DNA of 45,524 bases from contig JAUCBJ010000028.1 in the NCBI GenBank assembly GCA_032718475.1, positions 1 to 45,524 of the forward strand, given 5' to 3'. The notes below the pieces were generated by a model. That model did no database searches. It saw only the letters and a list, made by a program, of their open reading frames with translations, and was not told the DNA's origin. Source of the stretch: Nemertoderma westbladi (lineage: Eukaryota > Xenacoelomorpha > Nemertodermatida > Nemertodermatidae). Positions within the stretch are counted from its first letter, which is position 1, and each line of letters begins with the position of its first letter. Both the position numbers and the translations under genes were made by a program. Shown here piece after piece: positions 1 to 10,526 of this stretch.

Positions 1-1264
1 TTGCTGTTAATACAAATGGTGCGTTGTATATAATGTGTAATGTTGTCATAATAATGTAACAATTTTGTAATAAAATATCAGAATGACAACGATTGCAAAT
101 TTGCGAAATTAACTGAACAAATACACTAGAATATTCTCAATAAAAAATACAATATATTTGAATAATTATAAACAAATAATAAATAACGCAGGGAATGGAA
201 GTAATCAATAGAGGCCTATTATTAAATAAAATCCCCAAAGCTCGGATCCCACCAAATGCGTGCAGAGTACCAAAATACAACCATAATCAGTGCGGGGTAC
301 ATCTGAGTTCCTGGGTGACTAATTTAAATGAATCCCATTGCGGTACCATTCTTCTAGACTAACGGGAAGCTTTCCGTTTATCTCGCACATGCTCTAACTC
401 ATCATGAACTGCTCTGGACTTGCCACTCACAGCCGTAACAACATGTGGGTTTACAGGATTTATATATCTACCCTTTAACATCAAGGCGAACCCGGTCATA
501 TGTGACAGTAAGTAAACTTACTGGCTGAATGGGTTGAATGAACTGTGCGGCACTTTACGAAAGCAAAATCCATGACACAGAATATCAGCGGTTTGTACCT
601 AACTAAATGATACATAACAGCTTTGGTACACCCATTATTCGTCAAACCCCAAATCGCTTTAATGATAACATCTACCCACACTACCAAATGCTGAAATGGT
701 GGCGATTCTGGACCACAATAAAAAAATAAACCAAATAAATATAAACAAATCCTGAATCAAATACGGTTGCTGGGTATACAGTGTTCAGCCTACCTGTCTG
801 GTATGTAGGCCTATCCATTAGCCATTATTTATGCTCAGATAATACATTAGGCTATGCCTATATTATTATTAATTAACTTAGTCAGTTAGTAAATGTATTT
901 AAATTCGTCACCAACTTACTCTCCCAATGTCTACGTGTATCTCTGCCTATACAGGGTTGAATGCTGGGCTACTACTGGCAGTCAGGAAAGGTTGGTTGGT
1001 ACCTGGTTGGTTTAGCCTTCACCACAACCCCAAGGGCATAATATTCAGTATATCTCCATAGCAACCAACAATAACACCAGCATGTCCAGGAACTATCAGT
1101 GTTCCCCACCCCACTCCCTCCCTTCCCTGGCTTCTGTGTGGTAAGGTTAATGACCAGGCATGTAATAACATTAGATGTGCGTCCCTATTAAAACGCTTAT
1201 AACTCATGAAGAATAGTAGATACAATGATGTTATATGGCTCAAACGACTCGTATTGAACGCGCG
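1..1264. other. Non-coding, AT-rich DNA, no gene seen
   Basis: No open frame here looks like a known protein or has convincing splice context. The stretch is AT-rich with TAGGCCTA-type words near 806-860 and a short pyrimidine-rich run near 1105-1130. The longest minus-strand frames (496-687 and 1019-1243) are short, have no recognisable motif and are most likely chance. Confidence 0.6.
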
Positions 1265-2815
1265 GATCTAATAATACCAAATAGAAGATGATACGATAAG
1301 GAATAACCGATCTGGAAATTGATTAATAATATAAAAAAGAATTTCCATTAAAAATACGGTTTTTAAAGTGCTCTAAAATTTTTTTGGTTGGGCGAAATCG
1401 AAAACGGTTTCGAAATTTGGAATTAGCGCATCAATATTACCCAGAAAAAGTGTTTTCGGGCAAAAAATTTTTTTTTGCGCAAATCGTCAAAAATTGATAA
1501 ATCTCGTAAGGGGGGACCGCACCGTGATTTTTGGCCAAAAATAAAAAACGCTGAAATTTGGTGAAAAGTTGCGCAAGAATAAATGGTATAATAAGTTATT
1601 GGACCATTTTCGATAAAAACCACTTTTGGCCAATTTATGGCCAATTTAGTAAAAAAAATAGGCCCTTTTTTAAAAAAGTTTGTCCCCCCTATGGCCCCTG
1701 AAGATTAATTTTTTTTATAAAACAATGTATAGTGGATTTGTAGAACTCAAAAAATCAGACAGGCTTCATTTTTTTTTTGGAGCCCCTAGACCAAGGGTTC
1801 TCGAGATATTGACTTCCGAAAATTTGCGTTTTTTGAAAAAAACTGAATTTTTGGTGGACAAAAATTTCCGTCATCCATTTACTCCAACAAAAATAGATTT
1901 CTGTGCTTAACTTTCTGTCTACAAAAGGTAGCTATTGAGTAGTACTAAAACATGTTAAAGTTTAAAAAAAAAATAAACAGAGAATTTTGAGAAAATTAAT
2001 TTTCCCCAAAGTGGTTTTTTCCGATTTTGCAATTTTCCACCTTTTGTCCACCCTTTTTCCCCCCCTAAAATTGAACGAGGTCCGGATCTGAAATATTGAG
2101 CAGGTAGATCCACCTTCCCTCTATTGATTAAAAGTGGAACGGTCTCGATCCGATACATAGTAACAGAGCTAGAGCGCTTACAAAATTGGCTCAAATGGCC
2201 CAAAATTGGCGCAGTAATGTCTACGACTTGCCCATAGCCGACCACTGTATGCCTTTTGGCTGAAATTTTCAGAGAACATGCCCACAGTATAGGCGCGTTT
2301 GTAGTATAAGTTTCGACCCCATAGGCCTAAAGCTCTACGAGCTAGGGGCTGCGGAATGTCGAAAAATAGCGTTTTTGATAATTTTTCTGGGAAAAATGGA
2401 TTCATTTAAAAATGGCCAATTTTTGAAATCTGAAATTTTGATAGAATGTGCATCATTTATATAGCTAGAAAAAACCCACACGACATTGCGTGGTTTGTAT
2501 TTGATTTTTTCGAGAAAATTGAGCCGGAATGAAAAAAAACGTGATTTTTTCAAAATTTTCAATGTTTGACCTTTGACCTTTGACCCTTAAAGGTGGAATT
2601 TTTCAAAAAACGAAGCTCAACTTTTCTAACGGGCGGGATGTCTGTACGCACGCAAAATTTCAGCTTCCGAGCTTTATCCCTTCTGGGTGCTAGTACGAAC
2701 TCCGCCGACAATCCTATATATAGAAACCTGTACAGGGGAAGGTTGGCTTCCTGACTGCGGAAGCCAACAGGTTTACTCTTTATTTTTTTACTTTCTGAGA
2801 GTCCGCATATCCAAC
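1265..2815. repeat. Unknown 1.55-kb dispersed repeat R1, copy A
   Basis: This stretch is repeated as a direct copy at 3471-5021, and both copies are about 1551 bp. The first ~120 bp have diverged strongly; from the shared word CGAAAACGGTTTCGAAATTTGG onset (about 1398) the copies are nearly colinear with scattered substitutions. Landmarks are a triple TGACCTT run from 2567 and, near the right end, an interrupted hairpin: inner stem GTTGGCTTCC 2742-2751 with GGAAGCCAAC 2759-2768, outer stem AAACCTG 2724-2730 with CAGGTTT 2768-2774. No long frame or known protein motif is present. There is no clear terminal inverted repeat; a GCGGATCT word near both ends is too short to rely on. It may be a non-autonomous transposon or a 3' fragment of a larger element. 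Confidence 0.8.
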
Positions 2816-2880
2816 GAGGGAGCGGATGCTAGGAGGGGGAGAGAAGAGAGAGAGAGAGGGGATAAAAGAGGGGGGTAGAG
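2816..2880. repeat. Purine-rich (GA/GGGA) low-complexity tract
   Basis: A run of G and A with repeated GAGAGA and AGGGG words lies immediately after the right end of R1 copy A. Apart from GGATGCT and GGATAAAA interruptions it is almost pure purine on the plus strand, so it is simple repeat rather than gene. Confidence 0.7.
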
Positions 2881-3219
2881 TTAGGGAATATGAAGGTTTT
2901 ACAAAATGACTGACAGGTGTGTAGGTACACTGTACGATGTTGTAATATTATTCAAGAATGTAAATAGAATATTAAGTCTAGATTTTTTATGAACTTCTGA
3001 AGTCTCCATAGTAAACCCGCCATCCCTCCCAAATTACAATAATATATTGTATTTTACATAATTGTTTGTCGTCTTATTCCTTGACCTATTGACTACAAGC
3101 CCTGTTAACCCCCTATCTTATCCACATATAATAAATTATTGTATGAATAATATTCAATTGTTATAAGAAATTTGGGTACCCACATAATAAGCATGAATGG
3201 ACAGGGTCATACTGGGGAA
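2881..3219. other. Non-coding spacer, nothing recognised
   Basis: AT-rich DNA between the purine tract and the poly-G run. No frame, repeat or RNA feature could be supported. Confidence 0.5.
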
Positions 3220-3238
3220 GGGGGGGGGGGGGGGGGGG
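3220..3238 (+). repeat. Poly-G homopolymer (19 G)
   Basis: An uninterrupted run of 19 G, preceded by GGGGAA. Such a run can form G-quadruplex structure and is also a typical place for assembly length errors, so the exact count should not be trusted. Confidence 0.85.
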
Positions 3239-3262
3239 TAATAAACATATTATATTTTATAG

Positions 3263-3301
3263 CCCCAATCCCATCAACACAAGTGTTGATGAGGATTGGG
3301 G
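3263..3301. repeat. Perfect 18-bp inverted repeat (hairpin)
   Basis: The arms CCCCAATCCCATCAACAC (3263-3280) and its reverse complement (3283-3301) are separated by AA, with a single bulged A at 3292. It can form a stable hairpin or small cruciform. No poly-T follows directly, so a terminator role is not supported. Confidence 0.7.
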
Positions 3302-3470
3302 AGAAACACTTTCTATATAAGAATAAATATAGTTTATCTTTGCACTTTTCAGTTTCGTGTCCACCTCCAGTTTCATAGCCAACCTGGAATTAGGTGCTTC
3401 TAACATATTTATGTATAATAGGTACAATTCCATCATAATGTACCTAAAACATCTTAAAATATGTTTATGC

Positions 3471-5021
3471 ATCTACTAATACCAAATTCAAGTTGATACA
3501 ATAAGATTTACAAGATTTGAAAAAATTAAAAAAAAAATTTTTTTTATCATATATTTGAAATTCCAGAATTGAAAATGCTCTAATTTTTTTTCTATTGATT
3601 TTAATCGAAAACGGTTTCGAAATTTGGAATCAGCGCATCAATATTTACCAGAAAAAGTGTTTTCGGGCAAAAAATTTTTTTTGCGCAAATCGCCAAAAAT
3701 TGACAAATCTCGTAAGGGGGGTTAGCACCGTGATTTTTGGCCAAAAATAAAAAACGCTGAAATTTGGTGAAAAGTTGCGCAAGAATAAATGGTATAATAA
3801 GTTATTGGACCATTTTCGATAAAAACCACTTTTGGCCAATTTATGGCCAATTTAGTAAAAAAAATTGGCCCTTTTTTAAAAAAGTTTGTCCCCCCTATGG
3901 CCCCTGAAGATACATTTTTTTTATAAAACAATGTATAGTGGATTTGTAGAACTCAAAAAATCAGACAGGCTTCATTTTTTTTTTGGAGCCCCTAGACCAA
4001 GGGTTCTCGAGATATTGGCTTCCGAAAATTTGCGTTTTTTGAAAAAAACAGAATTTTTGGTGGATAAAAATTTCCGTCGTCCATTTACTCCAAAGTAGTA
4101 GATTTTTGGGCTTAACTTTCTGTCTACGGAAGATAGCTATTGAGTAGTACTAAAACATGTTAAAGTTTAAAAAAAAAATAAACAGAGAATTTTGAGAAAA
4201 TTAATTTTCCCCAAAGTGGTTTTTTCCGATTTTCCGATTTCCCCCCTTTTTTCCCCCCATTTTCCCCCTCTAAAATTGACCAAGGTCAGGATCTGAAACA
4301 TTGAAAAGGTAGATCCACCTTCCCTCTGTTGATTAAAAGTGGAACGGTCTCGATCCCATATATAGCAACAGAGCTAGAGCGCTTACGAAATTGGCTCAAA
4401 TGGCCCAAAATTGGCGCCATAATGTCTACGACTTGCCCATAGCCGAGCACTGAATGCCTTTTGGCTGAAATTTTCAGAGAACATGCCCACAGTAGAGGCG
4501 CGTTTGTAGTACAAGTTTCAACCCCATAGGCCTGAAGCTCTATGAGCTAGGGGCTGCGGAATGTCGAAAAATAGCGTTTTTTGATAATTTTTCTGGGAAA
4601 AATGGATTCATTTAAAAATGGCCAATTTTTGAAATCTGAAATTTTGATAGAATGTGCATCATTTATATAGCTAGAAAAAACCCACACGACATTGCGTGGT
4701 TTGTATTTGATTTTTTCGAGAAAATTGAGCCGGAATGAAAAAAAACGTGATTTTTTAAAAATTTTCAATGTTTGACCTTTGACCTTTGACCCTTAAATGT
4801 GGAATTTTTTAAAAAACGAAGCTCAACTTTTCTAACGGGCGGGATGTCTGTCCGCACGCAAAATTTCAGCTTCCGAGCTTTATCCCTTCTGGGTGCTAGT
4901 ACGAACTCCGCCGCCAATCCTATATATAGAAACCTGTACAGGGGAAGGTTGGCTTCCTGACTGCGGAAGCCAACAGGTTTACTCTTTATTTTTTTACTTT
5001 CTGGAGATCCGCATATCCAAC
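3471..5021. repeat. Unknown 1.55-kb dispersed repeat R1, copy B
   Basis: Direct copy of 1265-2815 with substitutions and small indels throughout. The same landmarks are present: the TGACCTT triplet from 4773, and the hairpin with inner arms 4948-4957 and 4965-4974. Its right end (CCGCATATCCAAC) directly abuts the broken RT frame of LINE A, which reads up to a LPQGSVL motif and then stops being LINE sequence. Copy B therefore either inserted into that LINE or marks the breakpoint of a rearrangement; the missing 3' half of the LINE is not found on the other side. Confidence 0.8.
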
Positions 5022-7209
5022 AAGCACGGAACCCTGGGGGAGCCGATACATTAGCTTCTGGCACTCAGAATAGGTGTTCCCGACTTTAACCTGTTGTGTT
5101 CGTCCGAATAGATATGATACAAACCAATCTTACGCAGCTCCTCTAATACCAATATGGTTTTCCAAAAGTTCTAGTAGTTTACTATATTACACAGTATCAA
5201 AGGCTGCGCTTAAATCTAATAAAATTAAAAGAACAGCTGAGCCTCCATCGATATTCGATTATATCATTGTTCACCTTTAACAATGCAGTCTCGGTACCAT
5301 AGTACTGCCTATAGGCACTCTGCACCTGGGTCGTAGAGACTCAATTTGAATTCATGTGAGTGATTAACTGAGGTGTAACAATCTTCTCAGTCAACTTTGA
5401 TATATGAATAGTAAGTTTGATACAGGTCTAAAGTTCTTTATGATCCCCGGATCCAAGCGGGCCTTCTTTAAAATTGGATTAAGTATTGCCTCCTTAAATA
5501 TGGTTGGTACCGTTGCCGTTTTAATAGATAAATTTATAATCACCGTAATTATTGGCAATAACAGTTTAAGTGATAGCTTGACAACTCTTGTTGGTAATGG
5601 GTCGCGTGGACTTGTCTTAGACTTTGATTCTTTTTTATGAGTTTCTGTTTCATCCATTGTTACCTCCTGAAAGTCTGTAAGTAATGATTTCGGAGTGTTA
5701 CCCGTGGCAGCAAATGACGCAGCTGGGTTGCCCGTAGCAACCGATGACGCAGCTGGGTTGCCCGTAGCAACCGATGACGCAGCTGGGTTGCCAGTAGCAA
5801 CCGATGACGCAGCTGGGTTGCCCGTAGCAACCGATGACGCAGGTGGGTTGCCCGTAGAAACCGCTGACGCAGCTGGGTTGCCCGTAGCAACCGATGACGC
5901 AGCTGGGTTGCCCGTAGCAACCGATGACGCAGGTGGGTTGCCCGTAACAACCAATGACGCAGCTGGGTTGCCCATAGTAACTGATGACGTTATAGATTTA
6001 TCTGCAGCAATTTCATTTTTACAGACTGAAGTTATAGGCGTCAGTAAATCGGCACGAATATCCATTATCTTATCTTCGAAGAAACTTAGAAACACATTAG
6101 CCATCGACTTATCGTCATCATGCGTGGGCAGATTGCTTTTATTATTTCTGTACAGAATTTTATTAACAACCGCGAATAGTGTGTTAAAGGTTAAGGTTTC
6201 TTTAGCTGAGATGATGATTTCAGATACCGTTCTACATTGCTTCCGATAGGCAGCACAGTCTATAGGTAGTTTCGTCTTTTGGAACCTACGCTCAAGTTGA
6301 CGACGCTTTCTTTTTCCATCAGCAATTGCACTGTTGTATCAAGCAGCCTTTGGGTGTTTTGTGACGGTCTTTTTCAACATTGGCGCATGCTTGTTAAATA
6401 ATTGACTCAAAGTCTCATTATATTTGGCGAGGACCTCACTGATATTTGTATCTAATGTATTAGTAGCTGTACATAGAGTAGAATGTCCCAGATCGTCTAA
6501 AAATAAATCCAGGTTAAATTTGTTCATATTCCTGTAACTAACAGTTTCTGTATCCACGGCAGGTTTTACTAGGTTGAGGTTGAAATAAATAGCGAAATGG
6601 TCAGATAAGCCGATATTCCTTATGTTGATGTCCTTTTATGTGAGACGGTTCATGTACCCATTGGTGGAGCCCAAAACAATTTACAACATCCAGGAATTCA
6701 CAAGCTTCTTTGTCGTCACATACATCCACATGGAAGTTAAAGTCTCCAGCTATAATCAGTCGCCCAGGTAGAGGCGCATTACATCCTGTAGAAACTCAGC
6801 AAATTGGTCATAATGGAGCCGTAAACCCGTTTTTTTGAGAAGGACATGTCTGGTATATATTAAAAAGTCTTATTAGAACACCACAATGCAGTGAAGTTAG
6901 TTCAATATACTCAAATGTTGTGTATAAAACTATGCAAAGGTGCTGCTTTAACTGAAGTGCAGTTTTATATATGCAGGCGACACCACCACCAAGTTTATCA
7001 CTCCTGGGATTGTGTTTAAGTGTATATCCCGTTGGACAAATTTCATTAATAGTTACAATATCACTATCGTTTCCTTTCAACCAGGCCTCCGTAATAGCCA
7101 TAATGTCTACCTTATCGTCTACAATGTGGTCCTTTAACACTGCAGCTTTATTATTAATGGACCGTGCATCTTATAAACACACAGCAGTTAAAGTAGGATC
7201 TAAGATTTT
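5022..7209 (-). pseudogene. LINE A ORF2: endonuclease plus partial reverse transcriptase (broken)
   Basis: The product would nick target DNA and copy the element RNA. Endonuclease motifs are readable in pieces: ARSINNKAAVLKDHI (about 7180-7140), AITEAWL, GGGVACIY, then after a frameshift GDFNFHVD (about 6745-6720) and LSDHFAI (about 6615-6595), the catalytic SDH. The linker ends in a tryptophan-to-stop change (TGA at about 6323) just before YNSAIADGKRKRRQLE. From there an open frame runs to 5391 and carries the RT start (NPILKKARLDPGIIKNFRPV). Below 5391 RT continues in shifted frames: QSAYRQYYGTETALL, then motif A LDLSAAFDTV (about 5225-5190), WFVSYLFGR and LPQGSVL of motif B at the truncation. 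The YADD catalytic box and thumb are absent. An in-frame 30-bp minisatellite lies in the linker. Confidence 0.85.
5698..5988 (-). repeat. 30-bp minisatellite inside LINE A ORF2 (about 10 units)
   Basis: About ten head-to-tail 30-bp units occur, each containing GCAGCTGGGTTGCCCGTAGC on the plus strand. Because 30 is a multiple of three, the LINE frame stays open and reads as a decapeptide repeat close to GNPAASSVAT on the minus strand. It sits in the linker between endonuclease and RT. The units differ by only a few bases, so the expansion looks recent compared with the decay of the rest of the element. Confidence 0.9.
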
Positions 7210-7293
7210 CGACTCATATTCTGGAGTATACAGATACAGTCAATCTGTTTGTGTCGATATATTTCTGGAATTTCGACGGGATGGGGGGGTTTG

Positions 7294-8426
7294 CTATTGG
7301 TCCGGGGTTGTTAGAGTAACTGTAGGTGGTGTTACAGGATGCACTGTTGTATTGATCACAGTGTATTCCCCACTCGGTTTCAGTGATATTGACTCGGCTA
7401 CAGATTCTCGATAAATGACAAAGCGTTTTTCAGGATGCATTGCTTATAACAGGCGCCGTTCCGCTCTGAGTTCATACTGGAAATGACGTTCTTCTGGTGT
7501 GAAGTCGGGGGATATGTAGCAATGCTTGTAGACTTCCGATTTTCGGAGTTCATGTGCTTTGCGCAACAGTGAAGCTCTTTTATCCTGCGGCAAAGTGACT
7601 AACATTGGTTTACAATCACGTTCATTCCCAACTCGTTTAGATGATACCTCTTCCGTGGCTAAATTGATATTAAGTAAGACTGCGATTCCAATAACAATAT
7701 TGTTGTCATCACTTTCTGATGCTATCCCACTCACTATAATATTCGACTTACGCTTCATTTGTTCCGCAGCCTTGAGTTTAATTTGTTTAAACAAGGCCGC
7801 CACGTTGGCTTGTTTTAACCCAGACTTTACCTTGGAGGCGTACGAGACACGGCTCCAAGAACCTTCATCTGTTTCTAAATTTCTTGATTCATTATTAGCA
7901 AACGCTTTAATATCACTTAAGATGGTTCCAAATCACCTAGCTTCTTCTCGATATCATCGACATTTGCTTCACTTTCAATGCGCAAATCCTTCAACCTTGA
8001 AGTCGTTGCCTTATTAGTGTCAATAATCCTCCACTCTAACATATTTGATCTATTGGTTATGGCGTCCATTTCTTGAACCACTTCTAAGAATCTTTCTTTA
8101 AGTTGCGATTCCAACTTCTCTAACTCATTTAACACCCGAGAAATGCGTTGGCCTAAACATGGGCCACAGTAGAAGTCCACTCGTCCGAATTCCATGCCCT
8201 TTTTGGCAATACAAATCATCGATGTGATACAGCGCGCACCAGAGCAGCCTACCTCGATCTCAATCAAACCATCATTACACAATTCATGTTTGTTTCCAGT
8301 ACCACTAGCTGCTGGCATTAGAGGTGGAGCTGACGATTTGTTGCCGCGTTTCCCTGAGGAGTTCGAAGAATTTATATGCGCACCGATGCTCAGACGTCTA
8401 CGTTCCTGATTCGGTTGTGAAGACAT
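7294..8426 (-). pseudogene. LINE A ORF1 protein (nucleic-acid-binding, frameshifted)
   Basis: ORF1 proteins of this LINE group coat the element RNA. The start at 8426 (MSSQPNQERRRLS) is chosen because the frame further upstream is unlike protein. A Cys-rich segment follows, CSGARC then YCGPC, resembling the PHD-like finger of CR1/L2-type ORF1. Next is a heptad-rich stretch (LNELEKLESQLKERF) likely to form a coiled coil. A frameshift near 7920 leads to the RRM-like region (SNIIVSG near 7745, then RVGNERDCKPMLVTL and CYISPDFTPEER). A second shift near 7445 leads to KRFVIYRESVAE and a stop at 7294. The length of about 375 codons is normal for the family, but two frameshifts make it non-functional. 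Confidence 0.8.
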
Positions 8427-8713
8427 CGTATCGTACGAAGCCAACAGGCAAACGTGAAATATTTGCCAGGTACGGTACTCACGGTAGACCGTTAATAATG
8501 CTGCAGAAACCGTATAGCACCAATGTGCCGGCGCTGCAGTGTATGGTACCAAATAAAATGAGTAAAAAATTTTTAAAAATAGTTCGTAATAGGGTTTCAA
8601 CTACGACCGATGCTGGGACCACGAATGGGTACAGGCTTGTACCGGTACCAGATGTAGAGCCGTACAGTAGTTAACAATTTAGTCAGCAATCAACGATGTA
8701 TGTGACCAGAACG

Positions 8714-8776
8714 TATAATGTATACATAATATAATATATATAATATAATATATATAATATAATAATATATATAATG
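8714..8776. repeat. AT microsatellite, (TATAA/TATATAA)n
   Basis: A run of TATAATATAA and TATATATAATA words with no other base until GGCATTAATT. It is simple sequence beyond the 5' end of LINE A. Confidence 0.85.
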
Positions 8777-9201
8777 GCATTAATTATTTGTAAACAAGTC
8801 AATTATGCGCAGATAATTTGACTTTATGCTATTATTTACACAAATTTTCCCAGGTATGGTAGCCCTCTTCACTAATAACGTCTGAGAATCGGGATGAATA
8901 TTTCCAATATTAGATTCATAAATTCGTTGAAGAATAAATGCATAAATGCTCTACCAATTCCATTCTAAATTTCAGAAATTTATGTTACAGCGTACTTGAA
9001 TATTTCTGATGCTCGTGACTTCAAATGTTCTCACTCACTATGTTCGTTCGTTTAACAAATCACTCAGCGTAAAATACTGTAATAAAAAGTGCCACTTTAC
9101 ACACTACTGTAGTTTGTTCAGTTAATAATAATTGCAAAGTTTTAACAGTTTTACTTATCTTGCTTGACAAACAAATTAATACATTAATAAATAGATATCA
9201 G
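8777..9201. other. Non-coding; possible intron before the exon at 9202
   Basis: AT-rich DNA with no frame of note. It ends in TTAATAAATAGATATCAG, which could serve as a branch point and 3' splice site for the coding stretch that follows. Confidence 0.4.
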
Positions 9202-9464
9202 AACTGACGATTGAGTTCAATGATGAGTCCTACAAAAATGGTATGATTCGTTTCTATGCGGAGACGGATATCAATTGCCCTGGGTATAAGGGGTGGTGGC
9301 ACCTTTACGGTGAAGCTGAATATAATAAGGTCGATAAAAATTACTGCAAGCCAGGGGCGTATTTATTTGGACAGATGGAAAAAACATATTGGAAACCATA
9401 TTGGAACCAAGATGGGAAAATCGGACCATTTCATAGCATAGAAATGAGGATTAAACTTACCTAA
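9202..9464 (+). CDS. Possible terminal exon of an unrecognised host gene
   Basis: After a usable 3' splice site (ATATCAG ending at 9201) an open frame runs about 87 codons to a TAA at 9462-9464. The frame continues upstream of the methionine at 9243 as ELTIEFNDESYKNG, so an exon fits better than a standalone gene. The peptide is unlike the transposon frames around it: mixed and polar, rich in Trp, Tyr and Gly (GYKGWWHLYGEAEYNKVDKN, then YCKPGAYLFGQMEK), with alternating hydrophobic residues suggesting beta strands. Two cysteines are present (NCPG, YCKPG). An AATAAA signal lies 62 bp after the stop. I do not recognise the family. No other exon was found in the window, and a chance frame is not excluded. 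Confidence 0.4.
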
Positions 9465-9525
9465 ATCGTTACGAAAAATCCCTTTGATATTTTATTCATT
9501 AGATTAAAAGTAAATAACACGATAC

Positions 9526-9531
9526 AATAAA
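9526..9531 (+). promoter_or_regulatory. Candidate poly(A) signal AATAAA
   Basis: A canonical AATAAA hexamer 62 bp after the stop of the exon candidate at 9202-9464, in the same orientation. AT-rich DNA produces this hexamer often by chance; position is the only support. Confidence 0.35.
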
Positions 9532-9657
9532 ACAGTGGCTACTGTATAATAATAGGATGCAAAAAAATACATGGAAAAAGAAAAAAGTTAAAAGTGTACA
9601 TAAAGACTATGGAAATTGTGAATAATGCCTAGGATATGTAGAGGAGCAACAGACAAT

Positions 9658-9685
9658 GGGGGGGGGGGGGGGGGGGGGGGGGGGG
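9658..9685 (+). repeat. Poly-G homopolymer (28 G)
   Basis: An uninterrupted run of 28 G, longer than the one at 3220. It has strong G-quadruplex potential and uncertain true length. The GC-richer DNA after it (to about 9870) shows no supported gene; frames there only read through the run as poly-Gly or poly-Pro. Confidence 0.85.
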
Positions 9686-10200
9686 CAATCTGCTGCGAAC
9701 TACCGACACTATCCACAGAGGGGTGGAAGGTGGGGATTCTACGCAACCACATGGCAGAGCTCCCGCGACACAAGGAGCCAGAGAGCCATTGGAAGAGGTG
9801 GCGGATGAGTCTGGCAATCTCACGAATGGTGGATGATGAGTTGGAATCCTATCCCCCCGCCTAGAGGGCTTCAACAACTAGCGGGGTGAAATACAGAAAT
9901 TTAAACAATAATATAAACAGAAATACTGATACTTGATGAGTAGATCTACATAACTTAACCTACATTTGTAGTCTTAATCATATACTTAATCAATTATTGA
10001 TGAAGTCAAAGTTGTTCAAGATCAATAACTTGATCACGTTTCGCTCAATTTATTTCAAACTGCAACTGCAACAAAAATGAAAATTTTAGATGGAATTTTA
10101 CGTAATGTAACGTTATTATCGATTTAATAAATAAATAATAAAAGAAACCCAATTTTCCTGCTTTTTTGAAAGTGTTGCCATTTGGTTTATGTAATAACTA
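9686..10200. other. Non-coding; GC-richer patch then AT-rich DNA
   Basis: Positions 9686-9870 are GC-richer than their surroundings and could be a decayed coding fragment, but no family is recognisable. The rest to 10200 is AT-rich and featureless. Confidence 0.4.
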
Positions 10201-10347
10201 TTACATCATTGTGTGCAAAGTAGCACTTTGCAGCGTTACGACCCGAGTATATTTATGTACCGAGCGAGCGCAGCGAGGGAGTGAGGTTTACACAAACAAG
10301 GGTCTTTAACGCTGAAAAGTGACCTTTGCAAGCAATGATGTATGTAA
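10201..10347. mobile_element. Small foldback (MITE-like) element, ~147 bp
   Basis: The left arm 10201-10238 (starting TTACATCATTG, ending CAGCGTTA) is an imperfect inverted copy of the right arm 10307-10347 (TAACGCTGAAAAGTG to GTATGTAA). The left arm itself holds the palindrome GCAAAGTAGCACTTTGC (10215-10231). The centre has the GC-rich phrase CCGAGCGAGCGCAGCGAGGG. A related arm with the palindrome CTGCAAAGTAATACTTTGCAG recurs at 11735-11755, so this is a repeat family. No coding capacity and no clear target duplication were seen. Confidence 0.55.
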
Positions 10348-10353
10348 TTTTGA

Positions 10354-10379
10354 TACATTATGTCAACTTAACAGCGTTC
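10354..10379. repeat. 26-bp inverted repeat, left copy
   Basis: TACATTATGTCAACTTAACA and the following GCGTTC form an inverted match to 11775-11800 with one mismatch in 26. The two copies bracket the hammerhead array (10527-11418), so they may be ends or fragments of one element that carries or was invaded by it. Confidence 0.6.
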
Positions 10380-10526
10380 GGTATGTGAAGAAAGGATTTT
10401 ATGGATACTTATTTATACATTTTAATCATGTACTATATTGAATATAAGTGAAATGTATTAACAGGTACACAGTATTAATTATACTATACTACTACTATAC
10501 TTATACTATTTAAATCGAACTAATTA

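Larger units (their letters stand above)
5022..8690 (-). mobile_element. LINE A: degenerate CR1/L2/Jockey-like non-LTR retrotransposon, 3' truncated
   Basis: Read on the minus strand, this has the canonical order of a two-ORF non-LTR retrotransposon: ORF1 (8426-7294), then ORF2 with AP-type endonuclease (about 7209-6560), linker, and the start of RT (about 5640-5022). It is dead: there are several frameshifts and stops, one small loss inside the endonuclease, and everything after RT motif B is missing where R1 copy B abuts. The 5' limit at about 8690 is a guess from where the upstream frame stops and AT-rich DNA starts. No target-site duplication could be identified. Clade assignment rests on motif wording only. 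Confidence 0.85.

Noticed and set aside
496-687. Minus-strand 63-codon frame
   Set aside because: No motif, no context, and an expected length for chance.
1265-1275. Terminal inverted repeat GCGGATCT of R1
   Set aside because: Eight bases, found at only one end of each copy; too short to define an element end.
9588-9877. Frames through the poly-G run (poly-Gly or poly-Pro peptides)
   Set aside because: Low-complexity read-through of a homopolymer of uncertain length; no family match.
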